Shown: positions 24,190 to 35,528, counted from the stretch's first letter. The stretch: DNA of 64,000 nt from Trichostrongylus colubriformis (GCA_963978905.1 OZ022256.1:13127501-13191500); one strand, 5' to 3'. Translations and numbers: made by a program. The notes: a model not told the origin generated them from the letters alone.

Positions 24190-24739
24190 AGTAGTTCTTA
24201 GCCGCCCAGCTAGACTGTGATTGTGAGTGTGATTTGAAACCAACGTTTTCTGGAACACCGTTATGTCCCGAAAAGTCATGTTGATCGAAATGTCTATGAA
24301 ACCGTGTGCGGCTCTCAAAAAATGTAGGGCCGCAGTTTCTGTTGAGCGAATTTCTGAATTGGGGATAGTGCGATCCAATGTGCTGTTTCGCTGACGCCGA
24401 TGTAAAGGGTAGGCTATAGGTGGACACCGACTGCATGTGCTGGAATCATGCAAAAAACCCAATTCTGATCTAGTAGACAAAATATAAAATCGAATGCGAA
24501 ATGGATGAAGTTGTGAGGAACGCTCATTTACATGCTGTTGTTCCTCCGTGATACCATTCTATAATCATCTGTTTGTACACTGAAATGTATATTTTTCACC
24601 TAAACCTTATACAGGGGCAGATAGGGGTTCTTTCTCAACTAAGGCTTAGGTAAAAAACTAGGGTAAAATAGCGCAGGACTTGAGCACTGGAGTGGCCCCC
24701 TACCTGTATCAGCACCATAAATTTTTCATGTGATAACTA

Positions 24740-26301
24740 CAGTGCTCTGCATAATTATACATCCACCTATAAATTGTCCAAAAACTCTGTTCGCAGAGTG
24801 ATTTTAAAAAAGTCTCTAACTGAAAGAAGTAGCTAGTGTGGACGCGCATTCGCGCATCCATAAAACACTTTAGTCAAGAAACATAAAAGAATTTTTCTTA
24901 ATTTGTTTTGGAAATGGCGCTTATACCATTCTGCAAAATTATACAACCACCGAACAGGTTGACGCATTCGTCAACCGTGAAACAATGAAAAAGAGAAAAA
25001 AGCTGATTTTGCGATTATTTGGTCCTCTATTGCTTCGAATAGCACATATTTTGATGATTTAGGTCCATATAAAGATTTTCAGAATGTTTTTAGACCACAT
25101 GCTACCACGCTTCGATGAAAACGTCTTTAGACTCCCTGACTCCTTCCAATCGGTCTGATTTCTTTCCCCAAAAACTCCAGACAATCCTCCATCAGGTAAA
25201 GATCGGAGCCGTTCGTTATCCGGGTCAGAAGGTCCATTCGGTGACGGCTTCACCATGATCGAGTGTTCCAGTTGACATGAGATGGTCCATTAACTTACAT
25301 GAAAACAAGTTTTGGTGAAGATTCCGAGACGCATGACAAGAGAATGGTACGGCGCACAAAGGCCCGGTAATCGAATGGTTCATCCTTCCAGGAACGAAAC
25401 AAAAATTCGAGTGATCATTTGGTCCCACACCATGACGAAATGTCCAAAAATTCCCTCAAGTCTGTACACCTTTCTCCTTTTGTTTTTTCTCCAGATTGTT
25501 CCGTCTGATGAAAAAAGGGTTCAGCTATGACGTCCCCGACGGCTACCGGCACTGTCGCTAGAGGGACAAACTTAATTTCTTAAGAAGAACTTCAAAGAAG
25601 GAGGTGCCATGGTGACGAACCAAATGATCATTCGGATTTTTGTTTCGTTCTCGAAAGGATGAACCATCCGATTACCGAGCCTTCGTGCGCCGTACCCTTC
25701 TCTTCATGCTTCTCGAAATCACCAAAATCTTGTTTTCATACAAGTTAATGGACCATCCCATGTCAACTGGAAAAAACGATCATAGTGAAGCCGTCACCGA
25801 GTAGACTTCTGACCCGGATGACGAACGGCTCCGATCCTTACCTAATGGAACATTGTTTGGAGTTTCATTGGGAAAAGAAGGGAAAAGAAATCAGACCGAT
25901 CGGAAGGAGTCAGGTAGTTTAAAGACGTTTTCATCGAAGCGTGGCAGCATGCGGTCTAAAAATATTTTGAAATCTTTATATGGACCTAAATCATCAAAAT
26001 TTGTGGCTATTCGAAGCAATAGAGGACCAAATAATCAGCTTTTTCTCTTTTTCATTGTTTCTCGGTTGACGAATGCGTCAATCTGTTCAGTGGTTGTATA
26101 ATTTTGCAGAATGGTATAAGCGCCATTTTCAAAACAAATTAAGATAAGAATCTTCTATGTTTTTTGGCTAAAGTTTTTTATGGATGCGCGAATGCGCGTC
26201 CACACTAGCTACATCTTTCACTTAGAGAATTTTTTCGAATCACTCTGCGAACAGAGTTTTAGGACAATTTATAGGTGGTTGTATAATTATGCAGAGCACT
26301 G
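24740..26301. mobile_element. foldback element B with Tc1-like transposase remnants in both arms
   Basis: Arms 24740-25437 and 25606-26301 are inverted repeats. The ends are CAGTGCTCTGCATAATTATA and its complement, with a TA on each side; the paralogous sequence at 51931-51950 has one uninterrupted TA, that is, an empty site. The CTGCAWAATTATACA motif recurs inside each arm (about 24934 and 26105). Both arms carry a broken frame resembling the 3' end of a Tc1 transposase (WRIVWSF, then VFIEAW with HVV or HAV after it), reading outward in each arm. It is therefore an inverted duplication of the 3' part of a Tc1-like transposon. Confidence 0.88.
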
Positions 26302-26402
26302 TATTAGGATGGAGCATCACATCTCAAGCAATGATGAAGTGAATAAAACACCACAAGTACTGCTTTAAAACGATTATAGTTAGGCCTGAGGCCACAGTAC
26401 CT

Positions 26403-26706
26403 ATGCGGAGGTGGTGTAGTGACAGGTGGCGCGCATCCCACTCCCATGGTGCCGAGCTCAAATCCCGCATCAACGCCCACCCAGGTCAACCAAGCCCTGC
26501 ATCCTCCGGGGTCGGTAAATTGGCACCAGGCTCGTCTGGGAGAATATAAGCACTGACTTGGTTGTTTATTGGCTGTCCACCGCAAGTCATTGTATAGGCA
26601 ACACACATTCTCCAGCCACCACGATTCTGAATGGGACTAGAATGTGCGGCGCATCGCAAGAGGGGATTGATTAAAGCCAAAAAATTTTATCCTCACTTCA
26701 ACTTCA
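26403..26706 (+). repeat. tRNA-derived SINE, copy 2
   Basis: Matches the SINE at 3113-3415 from GCGGAGGTGGTGTAGTGACA to the tail. A 14-bp target duplication with two mismatches flanks it: AGGCCACAGTACCT (26389-26402) and AGGCCACGGTGCCT (26707-26720). The duplicate region at about 52085 lacks the insert. A-box and degenerate B-box (GCTCAAATCCCGC) sequences are present. Confidence 0.82.
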
Positions 26707-27409
26707 AGGCCACGGTGCCTGCCAACAGTATGCAAATGCACGGCAGCCGGTGCTGGAGATTTAGTGGGCACCACCACATCATCAGCGTTTGTGCGTATGC
26801 GGAGAGTACAAGGAACACAAAATAATCAAAGAAGGCACATAAGAAAGCAGAAGCTTAGTAAACTAGTGGTAACGTGCGTATGCATTCGCTTTAATTCCCG
26901 TACATCTTGTAGTTACTTAGGGTGATCTAAAAAATGATCGACCAACTATGGTGCGTAAATTAGTGATAATAGGGTGAAAAGCATAGAAAATTCGAGCTAG
27001 ACACTTTAAAGACACCGGGGAGGGGGGAGGCGACAAGGAAGATAAGTGTGTATGGAAACTCTATTCTCTGTAAGCAAGCATTCGAGCTCAGAGGAGATAA
27101 TGTTTAACGGAACTCGCCTCAAAAACGCGCCTTGGGGTGCTATCGCGATCCTGACGCGATTCACCTCGAACTGCACGCCTCAGTGATCGAGCTGCATACT
27201 GGCGGCAGGCGGAAGAGGCGGAACGATTTCATCCATGATAATTCATGATATGTGTAACGAGTAAACAACAAACAGGAAAAAACAAGTGAAATATTGAAAG
27301 GAAGAGTAAGTGAAGAAATACAAAAACGCGTCTGCGATAGAAAATATATTATGATTTCACGATCGACGTCTTGGCTAGGCGTTGTTTGTGCAAATGCCGA
27401 ACTACAAGC

Positions 27410-27804
27410 GGGTACCGTAGGCTTGAATTGCCTTCCCGCTGCTTTTAAAGACACTGGAAGGTGGCAATTTTGGCGTGACGCTTGCAATTTGTTAAGTTGC
27501 ACACATACGAAACCTTTCTAAGACGTAGACCGTGAATTCAATGCACTTTCTTATCACGAACCCCTTTTTCACCCGTTCGCTTATTTTACCATTCTTACAC
27601 TTGATTGCTGCCGTTGTTGTTTTGCTTAGTGCACATTCATCATGAATGAATGAAATACTCTCTACGAAACAAGTGATGACATCTTCTGCAGCGAGCAACT
27701 CGGAATGGTGATGATGCACTTTGAGAAGATGCGCGGGAGATGCGAATACAAACCAAAACGTAGCGCCCTTGAATCCGGATATCTCTACCGATTATCGGTT
27801 TTGA
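27410..27804 (-). repeat. interspersed repeat family R, copy 4 (-)
   Basis: Reverse copy of family R, part of the duplicated block, collinear with 52800-53180. It includes CATCATGAATGAATGAAATA and CTCTACCGATTATCG. Confidence 0.6.
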
Positions 27805-27805
27805 G

Positions 27806-28292
27806 GGCACACCACGCGATAATCAGATCAGTGGCTTACTTCTTCGAGTCATGTAGATCCTTGGATAATTGCTCACGCTGCACCTTTGTTACGGCTGCAC
27901 GGTGCACTCTCACGGTGCAGTGCCTGCTTGAACACAACCGAGCCACGCCCACCCAGCCAAATCACATCTATCCTTAGACGAACGAATTTCTATTGTGAAG
28001 TTCACTTGGAGAAAAGAACTTGCGATGGGAGAGGATAACTCAGTGAAACCGCCAGTGAGATGATGGATACAGCTTCCACGTTGAAAATTCGTTCGTCTAA
28101 TCGTAAGGCCAGGTGTGATTTGGTTTAGTGGGCGTAGCTTGAATTTGTTCAAGCAGGCGCAAGTGCTGCGCTGCGCATTACTGTAAAGGTGCCCCATGCA
28201 GCCGCAACAAGAGTGCAGCCTGAGCACTCACTTAGGGACCTACTTGCCCCAAGAAACATCATTAGTTTGATTATCGCGTTGTGTGGTGTGCC
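27806..28292. mobile_element. foldback element C
   Basis: The left part (27806-27990) and right part (28083-28292) are imperfect inverted repeats. GGCACACCAC opens the element and GTGGTGTGCC closes it. Further in, GCTGCACCTTTGTTACGGCT pairs with the complement of GCCGCAACAAGAGTGCAGC, and AGACGAACGAATTT pairs with AAAATTCGTTCGTCT. The unpaired centre is about 90 bp. It breaks the collinearity with 53185. No ORF of note. Confidence 0.7.
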
Positions 28293-28309
28293 TTTAAAGG
28301 AACCTGAAG

Positions 28310-28480
28310 GGGTCCGAAACAAGAGGAAGATGCAAAGAAATAAGTATTTTGTAATGAATACTGAAGGTTGAAAGCGATAATCGGTGAGAAAATTCGCATT
28401 TGAAAGCGCGACGCTGCGGTGTGTATTCGCATCCCATTCGCATCAACACACTGACTTTCCGAGTTGTCCGCTGTAGGGGA
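28310..28480 (+). repeat. interspersed repeat family R, partial copy 5 (+)
   Basis: Contains GAAAGCGATAATCGGTGAGA and GAAAGCGCGACGCTGCGGTG, matching the start of the 18550 copy. It is in opposite orientation to the neighbouring copy at 27410-27804. Confidence 0.5.
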
Positions 28481-28900
28481 CGGGCCGCGGGCCAACGTTA
28501 GTTGTAGCACCTGACTCCCAGCGCAGTGGAGTGGCCATCCCCAACTACATTAGCATTCATGTAAGTACATCTAGAAACAATATAAGAAAGAACAAAGGAA
28601 AAAGTGAAAAGAAAAAACAAATTCATAATAGAAACATCTCCTCTTGGCACTATGCCAAGGCGTCAAATTCGGCGAGTTTGTGCATTGGCGGCCACTTAAA
28701 TCGTCCGAACTACGTCTGTTCTACCGTAGGCCAAAATTACCCCTTTCCGGTGTCATTAACCTCGAATGTTCGTATCGAAACGATCATTCCTTCCACTTCT
28801 CTCTTTCTCTCGATCCCTCCGGTACCTTTAATAGCTTTATATGTTTTTAGTGGATGTTCTTTCCGGCTACGTAATTATAACGACCTCTTGCTCTAAGTGT

Positions 28901-29396
28901 GTCGCGAATCGCGACGATGGCCGCCGGAGGCATCGCGCTCCCGCCCATCCGCGTGTGGTTGCAACCGCGGCAGCCCATCGCGCTCGCGGTTGGCTCCGCC
29001 CTCTGTGGCTGAGACCGGTATAAAAGGCTGGTCGCCGACTGTCAGTCGGTTTTCACCGGGCAACGCCATGATGCTGCTCGGGATCTGGGTGCGGTGCACC
29101 TCGGCTCTCGAGTAGTGGAGCCCTGGCACATGAGTTGGCCGGTATCCAACCCTGCTCCCCGACTCGGAGCAGCCATGTGGTTCAGGTCCTGTCTCGGCAC
29201 CGTCAGCCACATGGTCAGGAGGAAACGCCCGGATGGGGGTCTACTACGTATAGCCGGCTGATGGAGTCACCCCAACTGAGGCGACTTGGGAGAGAAGTAT
29301 AGCAGGTATGATATTAGTACGTGATAATAAATGTATTGTGTATGTTATACTGTGTCATGTCTTAAAACGTGGGATCGGTTCCTGCAATACTCTGTG
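28901..29396 (+). mobile_element. 496-bp GC-rich insertion with TATA box and poly(A) signal
   Basis: CTAAGTGT occurs on both sides (28893-28900 and 29397-29404), an 8-bp target duplication. The paralogous site at about 53312-53335 lacks the block. The insert opens with GTCGCGAATCGCGAC, a 7-bp inverted repeat around one base, has TATAAAAG at 29019 and AATAAA at 29326, and codes for no protein of note. A solo LTR was considered, but the ends are not TG...CA. It may be a non-autonomous DNA element or a retro-derived piece. Confidence 0.7.
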
Positions 29397-29802
29397 CTAA
29401 GTGTCTAGACCTCAAAGCAATCACAAAGTTCCAGAGCCATTGTTCCCTGAGTCTAAGGCGCACCACAGCCAACTTCTTCTTCTGTCTTTTCTAAAGAATC
29501 AGCGCGAATCAGAGATAAGCGGATGACATGAAGTCTCAATGGCAAACAGTAGGGATGTCACAGAGTCTACATCCCAGTACTATTTTTACTTGAGTTGAAC
29601 GGACATAAGCGGTCCGTGGGCTTTGCGCTCGCATTTGAACAGTCGGAATCAGAGCACATTCAGGTGTCCCGATCGAGTACGACACTCCCCTCCCCACCAC
29701 CCCCCCCCCTTTCTCTAAGGGGGAACGAAATGCTTTCCCCTACCTACATAACCTTTACAGTATAAGTAACTGTTGCCGATTGCATACCACTACTAAGTAT
29801 TA

Positions 29803-30506
29803 GGTTGTAGAGAAAAATCTGAGCGGTTCCGCTCGTTCACATGATAAATTCAAATCTGAAAGCGCGTCAAAATGAAGCAACTGACATGTTATGCTCCATG
29901 AGTAGACAGAAAGTTTCTCTTACCAAATGTATGCTTTCCTTGGAATGCCACAGGGTTTTCGAATTATCAGGAAAATCTCAAAGTACTAGGAAAATGACGC
30001 TTTTTGGACGACTTCACTTCACGACTTCTTTTTTAGTCGAATCCCAGCAAAGGTAACCACAAACATGAATGCTGCAAAAAATCAAATGTGTGAATGACCA
30101 CCTCGAGTAGCCTCGATTTGAAAAAACTCAAGAAATGGTTGACGCGCGACAGCATTTCCCACAAATCCTCTTCCAGCAACTGAAGCAGTTGCAGGCTGAA
30201 CCCCTCACCCGTGCGTCATATTCACCAGATATAGCGCTAATTAAGCTCTACTTTCGGAATTATCTGGACAGCTCTTTCAGTAGGAGTGTGTTCGGAAAGA
30301 ATGGTGATTTGAAGTCATCTTTTTGGATTTCGCGCTATATAAATCATCAGCCCTTCATCAAAATGAGATATGCAAACATCCATGGTATTGTCAAAAGTGT
30401 AGTTAATCGAACTGTGCTTATTTTGTGAGAAAAGATGCCCAATGAGCCGAGATATGATTTCCCGAATTTGAAGTTGCGAAAAGCGGTTAAAACTTTCCTC
30501 ACGTCA
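29803..30506 (+). mobile_element. mariner relic inserted in the duplicated block
   Basis: The left end, TA then GGTTGTAGAGAAAAATCTGA, is a mariner-type terminus. The right end, about 30480-30506, is a degenerate complement. An open frame at 30135-30428 keeps SYSPDI, then FRNYLDSSF and a tail resembling the mariner C-terminus, but the HDN motif is lost. The other duplicate runs straight through this point, so it is a later insertion. Confidence 0.7.
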
Positions 30507-30632
30507 TAATATTTTATGAAAGTAATTCATGTGATCGCCCGAATTCAATCTTATTTTCTTACATAACCGCCTCAGCTGACGGCATGTTCTGGTTAACATC
30601 TACCCTGGGGTCATGGCTGACCTCTGCAGTTA

Positions 30633-32830
30633 AGAGCGCATAATCCGCCCAATACGACGAGAGAATTGTGAAATGAGAAATTTGCGTCTTGTGTAAATGA
30701 GGGATTCGTACTTTTGTGGGAACGTGTAATTGTGAAGTCGTACTTGACACGCATCCACTGGAAGAACTGTGGAAATGAAAAATCTGCTTTTTTGAGAGAA
30801 TGCGGATTCATTTCTTGAATTCTTTCGACTGGATGGAGCCTGTAAACCTATACGTACCTAATTCTTTTTTTATTATATCCACATTTCCACTATAATGCAA
30901 ATTTCACTGTTATGAGCTCCTATGTGATGCGTATAGAGCTTCATAGCCTTTAGAAGCGTGGAAAACGTGGTTGATCCGGGCAGCATCTGACTCACTAATG
31001 GTGCATTATAAATGTGGAGTATTCGTCACTGCTGGAGCAAGGTTCGGTTACCAACAAAGCAAACTTTTGGCTTCTATTCGCTCCCTTCAGACCCGTCATA
31101 GCGCAAGTTCAAGGCGAAAAAGGTAGACGACGCGACACGGGTGAAAGCATGCACAACACGAGGAGTACAGGTAAGGAGAACAAAAGAGAAACTCAAGGGG
31201 AGCGGAAGAGGGATACAGATATCCACTTGTCAGCCAGAGCGAGCGAGAGCGATGATTGAGCATCTCGACCACACTTGCAAGGTTTTCGCAATCTGCTCAG
31301 GCAAGCTGATTCCCCGAGATTTGCATATATGAGCGAGTAGGCAGTGCACCATTTATTATAGCTGCGGTCTCACTGCTTTATTAGTGGACATAAGTGCTCT
31401 CGAAGGAGAGCTTCCTACAAGAGCAGGGTATTAGCACCAGGGCTATTATCCTAGCAAGGCTTTTTCCAGCCTTGTATGCTGCTTTTAACACTTGTGAATA
31501 TTCATATTATTCTTTCTGCAAGTTCGTGACACGAAAAGTGCAAATTACTTCAAAACGGAGTTGCTCAATATTTCTTTCACCATAATTATTCACTGAAACT
31601 TTGAAATTGCTATTGTCATTGTACAACACATGCAAAGACCAAAACTGCATGAGAATGACCCAGATTTTCTTGCACTTTCTGCGATGGCTTACGCCTCAGA
31701 AGCCAATGGCATCCACGCTTCTAAATGCAAGCTATCCATCTATGTAGCTTGCAGAAGTATGTTTCCAAAAAGAGTGATCGCCTACAGTGTAAATGAAATT
31801 ATACAAAAACATACTTCATAAATTCAGCACAGCTACCGTGTAGCGTCCTCTATGGGATGCAACAGGGTCTGAGACGAATAGCAAATGTGAGGCTTGTCCA
31901 AGTAGTCATGCTCCCTTTGCAGCTCTACTGATCACACAGAATTCACACAAACATCGGGGAGTCTCAATCTACTTTAATATGGAAGCAGTGATGAAATATG
32001 ACAGACATTAACTTGTTTGGATTTTGGTGAACGTAGAAGAAGTTGATCTCGGACTCTCGAGTCAGAACTGGATAGAACGAAGTGATAAGATAATCCCTCT
32101 TATTTAGGGAGCCTATACTATGAGCTTCCACTTTTTGGCATCCGCCGGTTGTTTATTAGAGGTGTTCACCGTCTTTTCCGATTCTCTACTGTGACTATCT
32201 CTGGAGCAACATTGTAACAGGTGACAATTCTTGCACACGTGCTGGTATATCCATACTTTAACTTCAGGCAGAAGTATAATGTGCCCATCCGAGTGTTTAG
32301 CTGCAACGATGTTCTTGCCCTGCTCTCATTGTACTACCGTGTTGGTTCGCAACAACTAGCTTCCGATTTCACACAAAAGGGGACTAGTTAGACGCAGGTC
32401 AGATTGGTGTGTGGATGCCTTCGAGGCGTGGATGGAAGCTTTTTCTCACTCGCAGTAACTATGTGTGTAAAATAAGTAATATTTATTATCATAATTTAAG
32501 CCTTCAGTTTAGAGACGCTTAACACTTCCGCATACCAGAATCTTCCCAAGTCTTCCGCCTCTATGCCGGGTTTGTCACGTCGCGCAAGAAGTTAATCCTA
32601 GGCGGGGGAAGAAGATAATCCGCAGTTTGTCGAAGATCAATAGCAGTGCAGTACACCAGCTTCCTTGGGCACTGTTCCAAGCTAGCGATCGCAAACTAAA
32701 CTAGGCGAATAGGAGAGCCGGCCAAGCATAAAAGGTATTGATTGCGCATCCATTGATCGTATCAGCGAATAGGCCAATGGGCGTGTAGACTAATGCGACA
32801 GTTTCAGTGTTTAGAGTTTGCGTTCGCCTC
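30633..32830. other. unassigned stretch
   Basis: No gene could be supported in 2.2 kb. Part of 30640-30800 resembles the GTGGAAATG-type degenerate repeats seen at 43500. Confidence 0.35.
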
Positions 32831-32837
32831 TGCGTTT

Positions 32838-33180
32838 CAGACGATCAGGCGATTATGGGACTGGGTAAAATAAATAGGATACAAATCGATTACACGATTA
32901 GGCAGTCAGGCGATCGTGCGATTCAGGCGATTGGGGGGCAATTATATGTTACGTGTCGATTAAGTGGATGATACCTCTAATCGCCTGAATCACGAACATC
33001 GAGCGATGCCTAAGGTACTGTTGAAAAGTCGCGATTCGAAAGGAAGGGAAAAGATTTATATCTATCGAGTGATTTGAGCGGTTGCGCTACTCAGGCGTAT
33101 CATCTACCTAATCCATACGTATCTTATCCTTTCCGCCTTAATCGCGCGAACCGCGCGATCGCCTGAATCTCAAAATATGA
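32838..33180. repeat. cluster of direct and inverted AGGCGAT words
   Basis: CAGGCGAT or its complement ATCGCCTG occurs repeatedly (about 32848, 32911, 32927, 32979 and 33160), mixed with GCGATCG and GCGCGA words. Direct and inverted copies alternate without a fixed period. No ORF follows the pattern. Confidence 0.5.
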
Positions 33181-33950
33181 ATAATACCTAAGCGCAAAGG
33201 CGCAATAGATAGTTCAGTTCACTTATATAGACTAATTCACTAACTGACGAACAAGCGGAAAGATAAGGCTCGAAGATAAGATAAACCTGATCTACTCTCC
33301 TGTGAGCACAATTTGCGATAATCGAACTGGTCGAGTTGCCTTCTTTGGCAGTAGGTCCTAAGGTGACTATATAGAGGTTGACTCTCTCGCTCCACGACAG
33401 AGCGGGAAATGGGCAACTTTAGCGTCTGCACATGAGCCGTCGCACCATTACGTGGCAAGCGTTGCCGCGATAACTAACCTCTTGGCCTGAAAACTGTGAG
33501 ACTTCAAACAAATTGAGGCACTTCTCCTTTCGCTGTTGTGTGACACCAACCGTAGACCCAAAAAGGAGGACAAAATTGGCATCTTCGAACAAAAATCGTG
33601 AACCACATTTGAGGGCCACTTAATCGTCACCAGAAGAATTTTTCCATGGAACTGCCATTTGAAACGGTCATCGAAATCTGTTAAGTCTTCGGTGATAGGT
33701 GAGACGTAAAGGAAAAACGCTGTCAATCACTTGGAATGAAACATCAAACATTTCTAGAAATCTTTCACCGCAGACAACCACTACGCAACTCTTACAACGC
33801 TTAACTCATCATTCGTACGATAGATTCACACGCATCCAGATAGAACGCTTTATCATCCGTTTCCATGTTCTCTCTTCTTGTAACCTCGGCATTACTTGTC
33901 GATTGTGATGTTTGCTATGCCACGCGAGGTTTTTTAATAGAACCTTCACT
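33181..33950. other. unassigned stretch
   Basis: Three overlapping minus ORFs (33240-33726) have no motif or splice support. No gene called. Confidence 0.35.
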
Positions 33951-33954
33951 CGTG

Positions 33955-33990
33955 GCCCAACTTTTCGACCGTTTCGTCTTCTTCAGAGGC
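33955..33990 (-). ncRNA. hammerhead-like motif at the LINE fragment
   Basis: On the minus strand the order is GCCT, CTGAAGA, GAC-GAAACG-GTC, GAAA, AGTT, GGGC. This fits the conserved CUGANGA and GAAA boxes of a hammerhead, a short stem II, and a stem I of GCCU with GGGC. The stem III region is weaker than in the copies at 59646 and 61234. It is possibly inactive. Confidence 0.4.
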
Positions 33991-34680
33991 TTGAAGCTCT
34001 TAATTTGTCAAGTAATGGAACAAGCGCCTTCTTCCCTCTGGCGTTACCGAAATATTTCGGGAAAGCTCCTGAACAACTCAGTAACAGGACACAGCTGCCT
34101 TGACACGCTTCTTGCAATGGCAGTTCTTCTCTTTCTTACCTTCTGTACCACCTCGTTCCAGAACCACATTATTCTGTCTCCTCTAGAACTACCTCAGATT
34201 TCCCCCAGCATCTCCTTCACGCATTTTAGAATCACCTCACCTGCTTTGTTCCAGGTCTCCTGACCTGGATCGTAGGGTCTAAAAGTACGATCTTCCGTAT
34301 CCTTCTCTTGAGGTTGTCCGTTCCCCTTCGTACAGCTTCCACCATCCGAATATCTGTTCAGTCTTGAGCTTTGTTTATCTGGAGAGCTTTATGGCAATGT
34401 CTATTACGAGAGACCTGTGTTGAGTGGCGAGCTCTTCTTTTGGCAGTACCTCAAATTTCTTCACAGGCTGAGGGCTAATCGCCTTCCGAAGTGCACGACT
34501 GACTTCCACTTGTCTCCCTTCACTGCTGTAGGTAACTTTTAAGTGTCTCTTTTCCATAAGTACATGCTGCAGACCTCTGGGTCGCGGACTGTCAGATCCA
34601 GTATTCTTTTTTCCCTCAGCGTTGCTTACGCCCATTCTTTTGCCTCCGTGCACTCTTTTTTAGCCTCTTCTACCCTGGTC
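33990..34680 (-). pseudogene. non-LTR retrotransposon (RTE-like) endonuclease fragment
   Basis: Read on the minus strand with several frame changes, the sequence shows the end of an AP-type endonuclease and the linker before the reverse transcriptase: a TRVEEAKKE stretch, RILDLTVRDPEV, then VLPKEELATQHRSLVIDI (resembling the conserved endonuclease segment with ..P.E.ATQHRPL), then ETWNKAGE and MWFWNEVVQK (resembling WWWNEEVQ). Stops and shifts make it dead. The reverse transcriptase part is missing on the 3' side. The RTE assignment is from recall of nematode RTE-type elements, not from a search. Confidence 0.6.
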
Positions 34681-35520
34681 ATGTGACCGTTCAGACCACT
34701 AGCCATGGTGAGGTAATCCATTCCGAAACTGACCTGATGGCTTCATGGAGGCTCGCTCATTTTCGAGAGTTCGAGATAACCGGATTGCAGCTCGTACACA
34801 GTCATTGTGGCTCAGCACCACTTCTTTGTGTCCATTCCCATTGCCGTAATTCGGTCGTTGGTCATGTTCACAGTAAAGATGCAATCTTTGAGAAAATCTG
34901 CTACCGCGATGGCTACTTTATTCTTTTTGGTGTTTTCACCGTTGTAGAAGCGTTCGATTTCCTCTTCCGTCTCCCTTGCCTTAGAAGCTTTCTAGCCTGC
35001 TTCCCGAAGGCATAGAGCTGGGACGTTTCGACGTATGATTGGGCCGGACCCCTTGAAAATTGCTGGTCAGCGATCCACTTCATTCCTACTTGAGCCTCAA
35101 CGAACTAGGTCAGTCTCGAAAAGGGATGAACTCAACTTGACAGGGTAATTGAACGGTTGCACAGAAGCAAAGGGGTGTCATATTCAAACTAACTTCATCG
35201 CGTTACTTCCGGGTAACGTCACTTATGCGACATCTAGACACTTTTGATGTGACGACTGTGCCTAGGCGAGGATCGAATATCAGAGACTTCAGTTGCAACC
35301 TCGCCCCATACAAAATGAAGTCACGTCTTTTCTATGTCCACATTAACTGTTCTACAAATACAAGGTGCAAGGTTATGCGTCTAGCGTTGAAATTTGAATT
35401 CGCATCGAAACTCATCGATGGACAACAGCAAAAAATGGAGACGATGATCAAACAGTTCAGTATTTACACAAGGTGTATGGATCACTAAAGGTAGAATTAT
35501 AATAATTGGATATTGTATAA
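34681..35520. other. unassigned stretch
   Basis: ORFs at 34683-35015 (+) and 35225-35488 (+) show no family motif. No exon chain was found. Confidence 0.35.
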
Positions 35521-35528
35521 TATAAAGG
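35521..35528 (+). promoter_or_regulatory. possible TATA box for the small peptide gene
   Basis: TATAAAGG lies 161 bases before the ATG at 35689. It is consistent with a promoter but not proof. Confidence 0.35.

Larger units (their letters stand above)
24190..30632. repeat. diverged duplicate of 51430-53805, with nested insertions
   Basis: Collinear similarity was read by eye at many points: around 24230 and 51500 (GGAACACCGTTATGTCC), 24460 and 51665, 26710 and 52085, 27410-27800 and 52790-53180, 28770 and 53200, 29405 and 53340, 30525 and 53735 (TATTTTCTTACATAACCG). This copy contains extra blocks that are absent at the matching place in the other: 24740-26301, 26403-26706, 27806-28292, 28901-29396 and 29803-30506. 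No host gene was found in either copy. Confidence 0.8.

Noticed and set aside
28893..29210. 105-codon minus ORF in the 496-bp insertion
   Set aside because: Open by GC-rich composition; no motif and no splice context, and the block is an insertion.
28901..29396. Solo LTR
   Set aside because: TATA and AATAAA fit, but the ends are not TG...CA and the duplication is 8 bp rather than 4-6.
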